A DNA stretch of 64,000 bases from Planctomycetota bacterium (GCA_017303555.1 JAFLCN010000002.1:124001-188000); one strand, 5' to 3'; counted from the first letter of the stretch, positions 45,230 through 54,844 are shown. Notes: generated by a model from the sequence alone, not told the origin. Translations and numbers: made by a program.

Positions 45230-46599
45230 CCCGCGAGCGCCCGGAGGAAATCATCGGCCCATTCGAACACATCGTGGCGGCGGACGACGGTACGGAGGAC
45301 GGCCATCCGATGGCGCGCGTCGCGTTTGGACATGGTGAGTGCGGTCTCGAACGCGTCCGCCATGCCCTCGATGTTGCGTGGATTGACGATGATGGCCTGG
45401 CGCATCTCCCGGGCGGCTCCCGCGAACTCGCTCAGCACGAGCACGCCGGAGTAGTCGGAGCGGGTCGCGACGAACTCCTTCGCAACCAGGTTCATTCCGT
45501 CGCGCAGGGGCGTCACCACCATGATGTCGGCGGCGCGGTAGTACGACGCCAGTTGCTCACGCGTAAAGCCGCGCCGGAAGTAATGCACGGCGACCCGCCC
45601 CGGTTCGCTGAACTCGCCGTTGATGCGGCCGACAAGCTGTTCGATCTGTACACGCATCTGCGCGTATTCGTGCACGGGTTCGCGGCTCGGCGAGGCGATC
45701 TGGATGAAGACGCAGTCGTTGGCCCGGGAACGCCGGCGCTTGAGCATCGCCTCGAACGCGAGCAGGCGGAGATCGATGCCCTTGGTGTAATCGAGGCGAT
45801 CGACGCTCAGCAGGATCTTTCGCGACGCGCCCACGCGCCGACGCAGCACCGTCGCTTCCCGAATTGCTTCCGGGGTCGCGGCGGCATCGGCAAACCAGTT
45901 GAAGTCGATCGAGATCGGGTAGCTGGCGACCCGGATCTTCCGCTTGTCGAAGTGCAGTTCGGAATCGGTGCCTTCGGCGGGACTGAACTCGCGTGCCGCG
46001 CGAGAGAAGTTCCGGGCCGAAGCCTGCGTCTGAAAGCCAACAACGTCCGCGCCCAGGAGCCCTTCGAGGATGCGCTCGCGCCAGGGAAGCCACGCGAACA
46101 GCTCTTCGGGCGGAAACGGAACGTGCAGAAAAAAGCCGATCCGCAGGTCCGGCCGCATCGCGCGCAGCATCGCGGGAACGAGTTGCAGGTGGTAATCATG
46201 CACCCAGACCAGTCCGTTTCGGGGCGTCGCGGCGGCCGCGGCTTTCGCGAAGCGATGGTTCACCACGACGTACGGGCGCCACCAACTGTGATCGAACTCG
46301 GGCGTGCGGATCGCATCGTGGTAGAGGGGCCAGAGCGTCCGATTGGAGAGCTGGTTGTAGAAGCCCTCTTCCTCGGCCTCTGAGATATGTACCGGCTGAA
46401 TACGGAAGTTCTCGTAGCGGAAAGACCGGGTGGGCCCGCGGGTGTGGCCGGACCAGCCGACCCACGCGCCGCCGCGTGCCTTGAGCGCGGGGACGAGCGC
46501 GGTCACCAGCCCGCCGGCATTCTCGACAAAGCGATCTCCCACGCGATGCACGGGAAGACGATTGGCGACAATGACGATCGGTCGTGGTTTGGGCAACAT
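45226..46599 (-). CDS. otsA: Alpha,alpha-trehalose-phosphate synthase (UDP-forming)
   Basis: 457 aa, GT20 family. Joins UDP-glucose (or another NDP-glucose) and glucose 6-phosphate. Evidence: N-terminal IVIVANRLPVHR, G-loop GGLVTALVPAL, WVHDYHLQLVPAMLR, FFLHVPFPPEELFAWLPWR, LLSVDRLDYTKGIDLRLLAFE and VTPLRDGMNLVAKEFVATR. Together with the downstream phosphatase fusion it forms a complete trehalose-synthesis pair, probably for osmotic or desiccation protection. A 330-bp gene-free region separates it from a divergent secreted-protein gene. Confidence 0.96.
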   Translation of the reverse strand: MLPKPRPIVIVANRLPVHRVGDRFVENAGGLVTALVPALKARGGAWVGWSGHTRGPTRSFRYENFRIQPVHISEAEEEGFYNQLSNRTLWPLYHDAIRTPEFDHSWWRPYVVVNHRFAKAAAAATPRNGLVWVHDYHLQLVPAMLRAMRPDLRIGFFLHVPFPPEELFAWLPWRERILEGLLGADVVGFQTQASARNFSRAAREFSPAEGTDSELHFDKRKIRVASYPISIDFNWFADAAATPEAIREATVLRRRVGASRKILLSVDRLDYTKGIDLRLLAFEAMLKRRRSRANDCVFIQIASPSREPVHEYAQMRVQIEQLVGRINGEFSEPGRVAVHYFRRGFTREQLASYYRAADIMVVTPLRDGMNLVAKEFVATRSDYSGVLVLSEFAGAAREMRQAIIVNPRNIEGMADAFETALTMSKRDARHRMAVLRTVVRRHDVFEWADDFLRALAG

Positions 46600-46929
46600 G
46601 GACCTCCGGTGCTCGATCGGCCGAGAACCGCAACGTTTCCGGGCCGCTTGATCTATATCCGCTCCGCAAGCGTCGGGCAGCGTGAGAATGTCCGAAAAAT
46701 CTGCACGGAAATGAAAGCGGATTCACGCGGCGCGGGCCGGTTCGATGGCGTGGCTCGCGGTCCGGTAGCGCCGAGATCGCGGGGCTTGCGCCGGAAGTTG
46801 TGTCGATCGTGACGCGTGCGCGGGGGCTTGAACATGCAATCGCGTGCGGCGGAATGCTCCGGATGGGTGGGAGTCGGAACGTGCGCCACACTCGACCTGA
46901 CACGCTGGTGTGTCGGGAGAGAGAAGCAA
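46600..46929. other. Gene-free divergent region between otsA and a secreted-protein gene
   Basis: Must contain both promoters. No consensus-like promoter stands out except a TATAGA-type box on the minus strand near 46654. A small 5-bp hairpin (gacac / gtgtc) is near 46899-46914, just ahead of the plus-strand ribosome site. Confidence 0.45.
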
Positions 46930-47595
46930 ATGAAAAAGTCCCATATCGCGATTGTGGCCGGTCTGGCTGCTGCTGTTTCCGGCATCGCTTCCGCGGACGT
47001 GCTGAACATCAGCATCACCGCCGACAACCACTACGCCCTGTATTCGAGCACGGGCGGCATGTATATGTATCACGGGGGGAACGAGCTCGGTTCCGGGGGC
47101 AATCCGGGTAGCTACAACTGGTCGCTTCCGGAGTCGTACGTGGTCCAGGGCGGCGATCGCCTGTTCATCGCGGCGTGGTCCGATGACTCGGTTGCGCAGG
47201 GTGTGCTCGCTCAGATCTTCAACCAGAATGAGCAGTCGCTTCACTCCGGCAATGCCGCGTGGCGGGTCTATCGCACCGATGTGAACCGAGGCGACGGCGA
47301 TGCGCACCCCGGCATCGAGGAGATGGCGGCGCACGTTCTGACTGCCGATACGCAGAATCTCTGGGAAACGCCTTTCGTCGGCGAGGAGAACGGCATCGGC
47401 CCCTGGGGCACCGTGCCGGACATCGTGGCGAACGCCCGTTGGATGTGGGGGAATGTGGCGGGTGACCCGGATCCGCTCCGCGATGGTTCGGGCGCGGGTG
47501 AGATGCTGATCTTCAGCATGAACATCCCGACCCCCGGCACGCTCTCGCTCGCGGGTCTCGGCGGACTTTGCCTTGCTCGGCGCCGCCGGAACTGA
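46930..47595 (+). CDS. Secreted protein with PEP-CTERM-like C-terminal anchor
   Basis: 221 aa. Signal peptide MKKSHIAIVAGLAAAVSGIASA, preceded by a purine-rich ribosome site. The body is unrecognised, with beta-type sequence (LNISITADNHYALY, DRLFIAAWSDD) and many Trp, Asn and Gly. The end has PTPGTLSLAGLGGLCLARRRRN: PTPG, a short hydrophobic stretch and arginines, as in the secreted protein at 1723. Probably surface-attached. Followed by a perfect 13-bp terminator stem. Confidence 0.75.
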   Translation: MKKSHIAIVAGLAAAVSGIASADVLNISITADNHYALYSSTGGMYMYHGGNELGSGGNPGSYNWSLPESYVVQGGDRLFIAAWSDDSVAQGVLAQIFNQNEQSLHSGNAAWRVYRTDVNRGDGDAHPGIEEMAAHVLTADTQNLWETPFVGEENGIGPWGTVPDIVANARWMWGNVAGDPDPLRDGSGAGEMLIFSMNIPTPGTLSLAGLGGLCLARRRRN

Positions 47596-47622
47596 GGCGG
47601 GTGAACAACCTCATGCACACCC

Positions 47623-47652
47623 CGCCACCCCGGCCTTCTGGCCGGGGTGGCG
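47623..47652. terminator. Bidirectional stem-loop between the secreted-protein gene and abgT-like gene
   Basis: Perfect 13-bp stem (cgccaccccggcc / ggccggggtggcg) with a TTCT loop between convergent genes; T-rich bases follow some 10 bp later, so termination strength is uncertain. Confidence 0.65.
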
Positions 47653-47672
47653 TTCGTGCGCTGTTTTCGCAA

Positions 47673-49430
47673 TCAGTGCGGCGGCGTGTACCGGAGCGGC
47701 CCGCCGGGGCCCAGATTGAAGCCGGCGAAGTACCAGAGCAGCAAGAAGCCGGTCCACACGATGAAGTAAACGACCGAGTACGGGAACATCAGCGCGATCT
47801 GGGTCCCCAGTCCCGCGCCGGGCTTGTACTTCTGAAGGACGGCGAGGACGATCAGCGCGTAGCTGTTGAGGGGCGTGATGACGTTGACGACGCTGTCGCC
47901 GATCCGGTAGCTGGCCATCATCAGCTCCGGGCTGATGCCGACGAACATGAACATCGGAACGAAGATCGGGGCCATCACGGCGAACTTGGACATGAGCCCG
48001 CTCATGGCAAAGTCGCCGAGCACGACGAGCGCCACGAACGAGACGATGAGCAGGGGGATCGGCAGATCCGCCGTCACCAGGAGCTGGCCGCCCGCGTACG
48101 CCAGCATTTTGTCGAGGTTGGTGTATTTGAAGTACTCGACGAACTGGCCGAGAAAGAATGCGATGACCAGCACCGGTACCACGCTTTTCACGCCGTGGTA
48201 CATGCCGTTGATGAAATCTTTCTGTGACCGCATCGTTCCGACGATCGCGCCGTACACCATGCCGGGCACGATGAAGATCAGGAGCATCATCGGGACGATG
48301 ACGTGCGACCAGCGCGGCCCCGGTGGCTCGACGAGTCGCAGGCCGCTCTCGCCCTTCGGAGCACCCGGCGGCCCGCTGAAAAGCACATGTCCCGATGCGA
48401 GAGTTTGCTGTCCCTGGCCGTGGAGCGGCCAACCGGGAATGAAGATCATCGCCATGAAGAGCCCGATGACGGCCGTCATCGCGAGCATCGCGGCGATGAG
48501 CGCTTGCTTTTCGATCGGCTTCAGTTCCATCGAAGCGATCGTCTCCGCGTCGGAAGGCGCTTCCTTCTGCCGCTCGGCGCGGAGGAGCCGGGGTTCGACG
48601 ATCTTGTCGGTGACAAACCATCCTGCCATCATCAGGACGAAAACGCTCGCAGCCTTGAAGTACCAGTTGGCCGTTGCGACGACCTCGCGTTCGGGGTCGA
48701 TGATGTGTGCGGCCTGTTGAGCCTGGCCGGCCATGAAGGTATCGCTCGCATTGAGGCTGAAGCCCGCGCAGAAGCCGCCGGCGACTCCGCTGAACGCCGC
48801 GGCCATGCCGGCGATCGGGGAGCGCCCCATCGCGGCGTAGAGAGCGGCGGCAAGCGGGGGCAGGATGATGTACCCGGCATCGCTGGCGATCGAGCTGTTC
48901 GCGCCCACCATGATGATGATGGGTGTGAGAAGATGCTTGGGCGCGATCATCGCGAGCCAGCGCATCGCGGCACCAAAGAGCCCGAACTTCTCGGCGGCGC
49001 CGATTCCCAGAATGCTGACGAAGATCAGCCCGAGCGCCGGAAGGTGCGTGAAGTTCCGGATCATCGACGACAGCATCCAGTAGACGCCGTCGGAAGTGAG
49101 AAGCGTGCGGGGCGAAATGGGGTCGCCCCGGTTTTCGAGTTTGATCTTGGGCCGGCCATCTGCGCCGAGGACCGGCACCATCACGGGGGAACCATCGGCG
49201 TGCAAAACGGCTTTGCCGGCTTCGTCGTGCTTTTCGATCAGGTGGACGGTCGGCTGGACGGGCTGAACCTTCCAGCCCATGGCGTTCCCGATGGCGGCGA
49301 GCACAACGACCACGCCCGCGAAGAGGGCAAACAGGATGGCGGGCTCGGGAATCTTGTTTCCGAGCCACTCGATGAGGTCGAGGACGGAATTCGACTTGGG
49401 AGCGGGGTGAGAGGAGGGCGGGTGGTCCAT
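47673..49430 (-). CDS. AbgT-family transporter (p-aminobenzoyl-glutamate/antimetabolite type)
   Basis: 585 aa with about ten to twelve membrane segments. The family signature is visible as GANSSIASDAGYIILPPLAAALYAAMGRSP, GGFCAGFSLNASDTFMAGQAQ and, near the end, DFAMSGLMSKFAVMAPIFVPMFMFVGISPELMMASYRIGDSVVNVITPLNSY. AbgT transporters move p-aminobenzoyl-glutamate; some export sulfonamides. A ~70-residue extracytoplasmic loop (IEKHDEAGKAVLHADGSP) lies after the first helix. ATG at 49428-49430; divergent from the POT transporter, 68 bp apart. Confidence 0.93.
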   Translation of the reverse strand: MDHPPSSHPAPKSNSVLDLIEWLGNKIPEPAILFALFAGVVVVLAAIGNAMGWKVQPVQPTVHLIEKHDEAGKAVLHADGSPVMVPVLGADGRPKIKLENRGDPISPRTLLTSDGVYWMLSSMIRNFTHLPALGLIFVSILGIGAAEKFGLFGAAMRWLAMIAPKHLLTPIIIMVGANSSIASDAGYIILPPLAAALYAAMGRSPIAGMAAAFSGVAGGFCAGFSLNASDTFMAGQAQQAAHIIDPEREVVATANWYFKAASVFVLMMAGWFVTDKIVEPRLLRAERQKEAPSDAETIASMELKPIEKQALIAAMLAMTAVIGLFMAMIFIPGWPLHGQGQQTLASGHVLFSGPPGAPKGESGLRLVEPPGPRWSHVIVPMMLLIFIVPGMVYGAIVGTMRSQKDFINGMYHGVKSVVPVLVIAFFLGQFVEYFKYTNLDKMLAYAGGQLLVTADLPIPLLIVSFVALVVLGDFAMSGLMSKFAVMAPIFVPMFMFVGISPELMMASYRIGDSVVNVITPLNSYALIVLAVLQKYKPGAGLGTQIALMFPYSVVYFIVWTGFLLLWYFAGFNLGPGGPLRYTPPH

Positions 49431-49498
49431 GGGGCGGACAATCTACCGGAAGTGGGGGGTGGAATGCCAGTAAATCTGGTTTGCTACATTGTCGGAGC

Positions 49499-51133
49499 AT
49501 GTCAAGCACCGCGATTCGCTCCGACCGGACATTCCTGGGACACCCGATTGGCCTCTTCCTTCTCTTTCTCGTCGAGATGTGGGAGCGGTTCAGCTACTAC
49601 GGCATGCGCGGGCTGCTGGTGCTGTACTTGGTCTGTCCGACCACGGGCATGACCGAGCCACCTGCCGGACGGCCCGAGGGTTACAACCCCGGACGCGGCT
49701 GGAGCGACGCCGACGCATCCACGCTCTACGGGCTCTATACCGGCCTTGCCTATCTGTTTCCCATTTTCGGCGGCATGATCGCCGACAAGTTGATTGGCAC
49801 GCATCGATCGATGATCGTGGGTGGCCTGCTCATCGCTTCGGGACATATTGCCCTTGCCGTGTCGGGGTTCGGCAACCTCGAGCACACGTCGCTCGGTATG
49901 TCGATCTTCATCTTCGGCCTCGCGGTGATCGTGTTCGGCACAGGCCATTTCAAACCGTCGGTCTCGGTGATGGTGGGACAGCTCTATCCCCCCGGTGATC
50001 CGCGGCGCGATGGTGCGTTCTCGATTTTCTACATGGGCATCAATCTCGGTGCGTTCCTGTGCAACATCGTCTGCGGCATTCTGGCGTATCGGTACGGATG
50101 GCACTGGGGCTTCGGCGCTGCTGCTGTGGGCATGCTCGCGGGTCTCGCGCTCTATATGTGGGGCAGGCCGCGTTTCCTTGGTGATATCGGAGAAGCGCCA
50201 AAGGCAAGCACAGCGCGATGGGCGGGGATGTTCATCATCGGTGGCCTGGCTCTTGCAGCCGTTGCCGGTGTGATCTTCCACATGGGCATCTTCGGAGACA
50301 TCCAGCGGGCGATCGGAGACTTCACACGTGCGCAGCCCACGCTGGCCAGTGCAATCGCGATCGGGCTCTTTGTTGCTTCGGTTGCCGCGGCAGGCTGGTT
50401 CAGCCTGAGCATGCCGCCGGGGGATCGCGGGCCGGTCGCCTCGATTTTCATCTTTATGTTCTTCAACGCGTTTTTCTGGCTGGCGTTTGAACAGGCGGGG
50501 TCGTCGATCAATCTCTTTACGGATCGATACACGCAGCGCCAGCTCAATATCTTCGGATGGACTCCGACGATCGACACGCCCTTGTTTCAGTCGGTCAATG
50601 CATTCTTTGTGATCGTGCTCTCGCCGATCTTCGGAATGATCTGGGTCGGATTGGCGCGGCGTGGAAAGAACCCTTCGCAGCCGGTGAAGATCGCACTCGG
50701 ATTAATCTTCCTTGGCCTGGGATTTGTGTTCATGGTCTGGGGCGCGAATATCGCTCAGGCGGGCGTTCCCGGTGCGCAGACCGTTGTGAAGGCTTCGGTG
50801 CTCTTCATCCTGATGACCTATTTCCTTCACACGGTGGGTGAGCTTTGCCTTTCGCCGACTGGTCTTTCATACGTGACGAAGGCGGCGCCTGTCCGCTTCG
50901 TCTCACTCCTGATGGGCATCTGGTTTGTCTCGTCGTTTATCGCCAACCTGGGAGGCGGCCTGATCGCTGCTCAAACCGAAAAGGTGGAGTCGGGCGAGAT
51001 CAAGCTCCCGTGGAATTTCGGGGGCCAGGCCGACTTCTTCATGCTGTTCGTCGTCACGAGCATCGGGGCTGGCGTGGTCATCCTGATCTTTACGCCGGTG
51101 CTGAAGAAGCTGATGCGCAACGCGACCGACTGA
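49499..51133 (+). CDS. Proton-dependent oligopeptide (POT/PTR2) transporter
   Basis: 544 aa, 12-14 membrane segments. The ExxERFxYYG signature of proton-coupled peptide transporters is present as EMWERFSYYGMRGLL (helix 1), followed by GGMIADKLIGTHRSMIVGG and GTGHFKPSVSVMVGQLY, and in the second half FNAFFWLAFEQAGSSINLF. It imports di- and tripeptides with protons. An ATG at 49499 is used; GGAG stands very close to it, so a TTG at 49481 is an alternative. Together with nearby peptidases it suggests peptide use as nutrient. Confidence 0.95.
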   Translation: MSSTAIRSDRTFLGHPIGLFLLFLVEMWERFSYYGMRGLLVLYLVCPTTGMTEPPAGRPEGYNPGRGWSDADASTLYGLYTGLAYLFPIFGGMIADKLIGTHRSMIVGGLLIASGHIALAVSGFGNLEHTSLGMSIFIFGLAVIVFGTGHFKPSVSVMVGQLYPPGDPRRDGAFSIFYMGINLGAFLCNIVCGILAYRYGWHWGFGAAAVGMLAGLALYMWGRPRFLGDIGEAPKASTARWAGMFIIGGLALAAVAGVIFHMGIFGDIQRAIGDFTRAQPTLASAIAIGLFVASVAAAGWFSLSMPPGDRGPVASIFIFMFFNAFFWLAFEQAGSSINLFTDRYTQRQLNIFGWTPTIDTPLFQSVNAFFVIVLSPIFGMIWVGLARRGKNPSQPVKIALGLIFLGLGFVFMVWGANIAQAGVPGAQTVVKASVLFILMTYFLHTVGELCLSPTGLSYVTKAAPVRFVSLLMGIWFVSSFIANLGGGLIAAQTEKVESGEIKLPWNFGGQADFFMLFVVTSIGAGVVILIFTPVLKKLMRNATD

Positions 51134-51187
51134 TTCATGCGAGTGCGGCGTTTGCTCCGTGCGTTACGCTGCTGAGGGAGGCTCCGC

Positions 51188-52027
51188 ATGGACTATTCGC
51201 AGAATCAGCAGGGACCTCGTATTCGAATCCCGCCTCGATTGATCATCGGCGCGGTGATCGCGCTCATCGCGGTCGGCAGCTACTTCGCAAACTCATCGAA
51301 GAATGCGATCACGGGACGGACGCAGCACATCTCGATTTCGCCGGAGCAGGAGGTGGCGCTCGGGCTGCAATCGGCGCCGCAGATGGCGCAGCAGTTTGGT
51401 GGGTTGAGCAACGACCGGGACGCGACGGCGCTCGTGAAGCGGATCGGCCAGAAGCTTGTGAGCAAGTTGCCTTCCGAAGCAACGCCGTATCCGTTTGAAT
51501 ATCACTTGCTCGCAGATCCGAAAACGGTGAATGCGTTTGCGTTGCCGGGCGGGCAGATTTTCATTACGGAAGCGCTGTTTTCAAGGTTGGAGACCGAAGG
51601 GCAGCTTGCGGGTGTGCTCGGGCATGAAACCGGGCACGTCTTGGCACGGCATTCGGCGGCGCAGATGGCAAAGAGCCAGTTGACGCAGGGTTTGGCGCAG
51701 GCTGTCGGCGTTGCAAGTTCAGATTCGGCGCAGGGAGCGCAGAACGCGGCGCGGATTGCCCAGATGGTCGGGGGCTTTGTCAATTTGAAGTACGGGCGAG
51801 ACGATGAGCTCGAGGCGGATCGGCTCGGCCTTCGATTCATGCTGGCGAGCGGATACGACCCGCGGTCGATGATCCGTGTGATGGAGATTCTGAAGGAAGC
51901 TTCGGGCGGATCGGGCCAGCCGGAGTTCATGAGCACGCACCCAGATCCGGGCAATCGTGTGCAGGTGATCGAGGGGTGGATCAAGGAGGCGTATCCGTCG
52001 GGTTTGCCTGAGGGGTTGCAGAAGTGA
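51188..52027 (+). CDS. Membrane-anchored M48-family metalloprotease
   Basis: 279 aa. N-terminal membrane anchor (about 17-33). Zinc motif HETGH at 146-150 (VLGHETGHVLARHSAAQM) and the third ligand in DELEADRLGLRFMLASGYDPRSM; the substrate-binding FALPGGQIFITEALFS precedes them. Members such as LoiP/BepA degrade misfolded envelope proteins. The Loip-type arrangement suggests the catalytic domain is in the periplasm. 54 bp after the POT gene; possibly its own promoter. The gene's wobble bases are less GC-rich than its neighbours. Confidence 0.92.
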   Translation: MDYSQNQQGPRIRIPPRLIIGAVIALIAVGSYFANSSKNAITGRTQHISISPEQEVALGLQSAPQMAQQFGGLSNDRDATALVKRIGQKLVSKLPSEATPYPFEYHLLADPKTVNAFALPGGQIFITEALFSRLETEGQLAGVLGHETGHVLARHSAAQMAKSQLTQGLAQAVGVASSDSAQGAQNAARIAQMVGGFVNLKYGRDDELEADRLGLRFMLASGYDPRSMIRVMEILKEASGGSGQPEFMSTHPDPGNRVQVIEGWIKEAYPSGLPEGLQK

Positions 52028-52075
52028 TTCCGAAGAGGCTGGAGCAGCCGGATCGTGCTGCGCCGGCGATCGGTT

Positions 52076-52405
52076 TCAGGCGTCCTCTTTAGGCGGGGAC
52101 CTCATGAGGAGGACGAAACCGGCGCCGACAAGGCTGAGGCAGGCGATGCCTCCGGTGATGGCGGTTCCGGCACCCAGATAGACCATGGCGATGCCTGTGC
52201 CACGGTCGCCCGGACCTCGCGGCGTGTACCAGATTCTTGAAGCATTGGACGATCGATCGGCGATGAACTGCTCGCGGTCGGACTTTGCGGCGCTCGCGGC
52301 CTTGCCCAGCCAGAAGGCGACGACCCCGAAGATGATGGCGAGGGCGATGAGGCCGGCGGCGCTGCCGAGGCGATTCTGAAAGCTCCAAGTCTGCTCGGAC
52401 GACAT
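52076..52405 (-). CDS. Hypothetical small membrane protein
   Basis: 109 aa with two membrane segments (about 13-35 and 74-100) separated by a charged loop with many Ser and Arg. No family recognised. It is convergent with the M48 protease and divergent from top6B, 78 bp away. Codon use is normal for the window. Confidence 0.6.
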   Translation of the reverse strand: MSSEQTWSFQNRLGSAAGLIALAIIFGVVAFWLGKAASAAKSDREQFIADRSSNASRIWYTPRGPGDRGTGIAMVYLGAGTAITGGIACLSLVGAGFVLLMRSPPKEDA

Positions 52406-52483
52406 GGGCGGAAGATTACCACGCGTACAGGGTGGGCAGTGATGTAGAATGTCGCTGGAAAACCGCAGCCAAGGAGGGCCGCG

Positions 52484-54814
52484 ATGTCGCAGTCAGCACT
52501 TCTCGAGGAAGCAGATCACGCTTCCTCTTCTCAATCCAAAGCCATGAAAATCAAGAACGCCCCGCGCGCCAATGCCGAGTCCATGGCGGCCAAGCAGCGC
52601 GATATTTCCGTTTCGGAGTTCTTCGCCAAGAACCGGCACCTGCTCGGGTTTGACAACCCGCGCAAGGCGCTTCTGACGACCGTGAAGGAAGCCGTGGATA
52701 ACTCGCTCGACGCGTGCGAGGAAGCGGGCATCCTGCCCGACATCACGGTCATCATCGAAGACTTGCAGCCGGATCGCCCCGCGAGCGCGAAGTCGGCTCG
52801 CTACCGCGTGAGCGTGGTCGACAACGGGCCCGGCATCGTCCGCAAGCAGGTCGAGAATATTTTCGGTCGCTTGCTGTATGGCTCGAAGTTCCACCGCCTC
52901 AAGATGAGCCGTGGCCAGCAGGGCATTGGTATCTCTGCCGCGGGAATGTACGGGCTGATCACCACGGGCAAGCCGATGGTGATCCACACCAAGCCCAACG
53001 CGAAACAGCCGGCTCACCACATCGAGCTGGCGATGAACACCAAGACCAATCGCGCCGAGGTGACCGAGGATCGCGAGACGAAGGATTTCCCCCCCGAGCG
53101 GTTCGGTCAGCTCACTTCGGGCACGCGAGAGCTGAGCGAACGGGGCGAGATCTTGTCGCCGGATGTCTATCCGACCGGCACGAGCGTCAGCATCGAGCTT
53201 GATGGTCGCTATCAAAAAGGCCGCGGCAGCGTCGATGAGTTTCTTGAACTCACGGCGATCGCAAATCCGCACGCTCGCTTCACGTTTGTTCCGCCAAGCA
53301 AGGTGAGCGAAGATGAAAAGGAAGATGCGCCGCTTCTCAAGCAGAAAGCCGCAAGCAAATTCAAGGTCGCGGGCGATGACGGAAAGATCGTCGAGACGAC
53401 GGCTGCGGTCGAGCCGCCACCAAAGCCGGTTGAGCCGCTGGTAACGACCGAAACCGGCGGCGTCGTGGTCTTCCCGCGCGCTGTGGAGGATCTGCCACCC
53501 GAAACGAAGGAAATTCAGCCCCATCCAAAGGGAATCGAGCTTGGCATTCTGCTTCAGATGCTGAAAGAAGCGGAGATCGAGAAGGGCGGCTACACGCTCT
53601 ACAACTTCCTGCAAGATCGCTTCAGCCGCGTGAGCGCTGCGACAGCGAGCACGCTCTGCGAGAAGATCGGGAAGACCTCGCGCACGCGCGTGGCCGACAT
53701 GGATCACGATTCGACGGAAAAGCTGTTTCGCGAACTACAGGATGCAAAATTGCCGCCGCCCCCGACGGATTGCCTTGCGCCCATCGGCGTGCAGCAATTG
53801 CTGAAGGGCATGTTCAAGGGTGTCCGCGCCGAGTTCTACGCCGCGAGCAGCCGCGAACCGGCGATTTATCGCGGTCGCCCATTCCTGATCGAGTCTGCGA
53901 TTGCGTTCGGTGGCGAGCTCCCCGGTGATGAGCCGTGCCGCGTGATCCGGTTTGCAAATCGCGTTCCGCTGCTCTTCCAGCAGAGCGCCTGTTCAAGCTT
54001 CAAAGCGGTTGTCGAAACCAACTGGCGCAACTACGACCTGCAGCAACCCCGCGGCGCGGTGCCGATCGGCGCGATCGTGATCATGATCCACATGGCCAGC
54101 GTGTGGGTGCCGTTCACGAGCGAGAGCAAAGAGGCGATCGCCGACTACGACGAAATCCGCAAGGAGATGAAGCTCGCGCTCATGGAGTGCGGCAGAAAAC
54201 TCGGTACCTATCTCAACAAGCGTCTCAAGATGCGTCGCGAGTCGGAGCGCCGCGATGTCTTCGAGCGCTACATCGGCGAGATCGCGAAGGCCTGCAACGC
54301 CATCAACGGCGCCGATGCGAAGAAGCTGTACGAGGCGATGCTGGCGCAGGCGAAGAAGCGCACCGCGATCGCTGATCTTCAATTGGACGAAGAAGGCAAG
54401 AAAGTCAAGGAAGAGGATCCGGCCGATCAAGATGGTGTGATCATCGTCGAGCAGGCGATGACGCAGACGACCACCAACAGCGACACTCCGCCTACGGGAA
54501 AGTCTTCGAGAGCGGAAAAGGCGATGCTCGAGGTGGCCGCTCGCGGCAGGCAGGCCGAAGAGGACGCCCAACCGAAGTTGCTTGAATCGCCCGGTCGCGG
54601 AGCGAAAGGCAAGCCCGCGAAGGACGATGGAAAGTCGGCGAAGAAGGCCGAGAAGTCCGCTGTTTCCAAGCCTCCCACGAAGAGCGGAACGGGATCAAAG
54701 CCCGCGGCCCAGGGCGAGACGAAGCCCGACCCGAAGCCCGACCCCAAGGCCAAACCCAAGATGCGCCTCGTAAACGGTAAACTGGTTCCGGCGGATCAAC
54801 CGGGACTGTTTTAG
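52484..54814 (+). CDS. top6B: DNA topoisomerase VI subunit B
   Basis: 776 aa, longer than archaeal subunit B (~530). Type IIB topoisomerase ATPase of the GHKL family: VKEAVDNSLDA at 67-77 (Glu general base and Asn), VVDNGPGI at 111-118, SRGQQGIGISAAGMYG at 142-157 (ATP lid), and PTGTSVSIEL; then the H2TH-like and transducer parts with FPRAVEDLPPETKEIQPHPKGIELG, DRFSRVS and FANRVPLLFQQSACSSFKAVV (switch-lysine region). A ~60-residue insert (about 260-320) splits the transducer entry, and after ~590 comes a long Lys/Pro/Ala-rich tail with no known domain. AAGGAGG ribosome site. Subunit A is encoded 3.3 kb downstream. Confidence 0.95.
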   Translation: MSQSALLEEADHASSSQSKAMKIKNAPRANAESMAAKQRDISVSEFFAKNRHLLGFDNPRKALLTTVKEAVDNSLDACEEAGILPDITVIIEDLQPDRPASAKSARYRVSVVDNGPGIVRKQVENIFGRLLYGSKFHRLKMSRGQQGIGISAAGMYGLITTGKPMVIHTKPNAKQPAHHIELAMNTKTNRAEVTEDRETKDFPPERFGQLTSGTRELSERGEILSPDVYPTGTSVSIELDGRYQKGRGSVDEFLELTAIANPHARFTFVPPSKVSEDEKEDAPLLKQKAASKFKVAGDDGKIVETTAAVEPPPKPVEPLVTTETGGVVVFPRAVEDLPPETKEIQPHPKGIELGILLQMLKEAEIEKGGYTLYNFLQDRFSRVSAATASTLCEKIGKTSRTRVADMDHDSTEKLFRELQDAKLPPPPTDCLAPIGVQQLLKGMFKGVRAEFYAASSREPAIYRGRPFLIESAIAFGGELPGDEPCRVIRFANRVPLLFQQSACSSFKAVVETNWRNYDLQQPRGAVPIGAIVIMIHMASVWVPFTSESKEAIADYDEIRKEMKLALMECGRKLGTYLNKRLKMRRESERRDVFERYIGEIAKACNAINGADAKKLYEAMLAQAKKRTAIADLQLDEEGKKVKEEDPADQDGVIIVEQAMTQTTTNSDTPPTGKSSRAEKAMLEVAARGRQAEEDAQPKLLESPGRGAKGKPAKDDGKSAKKAEKSAVSKPPTKSGTGSKPAAQGETKPDPKPDPKAKPKMRLVNGKLVPADQPGLF

Positions 54815-54844
54815 CCAAGCGGGGTGCGAGTGATTCAGGGCAGC

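Noticed and set aside
52445-52450. TAGAAT box ahead of top6B as a promoter
   Set aside because: No -35 box at suitable spacing and no extended -10.
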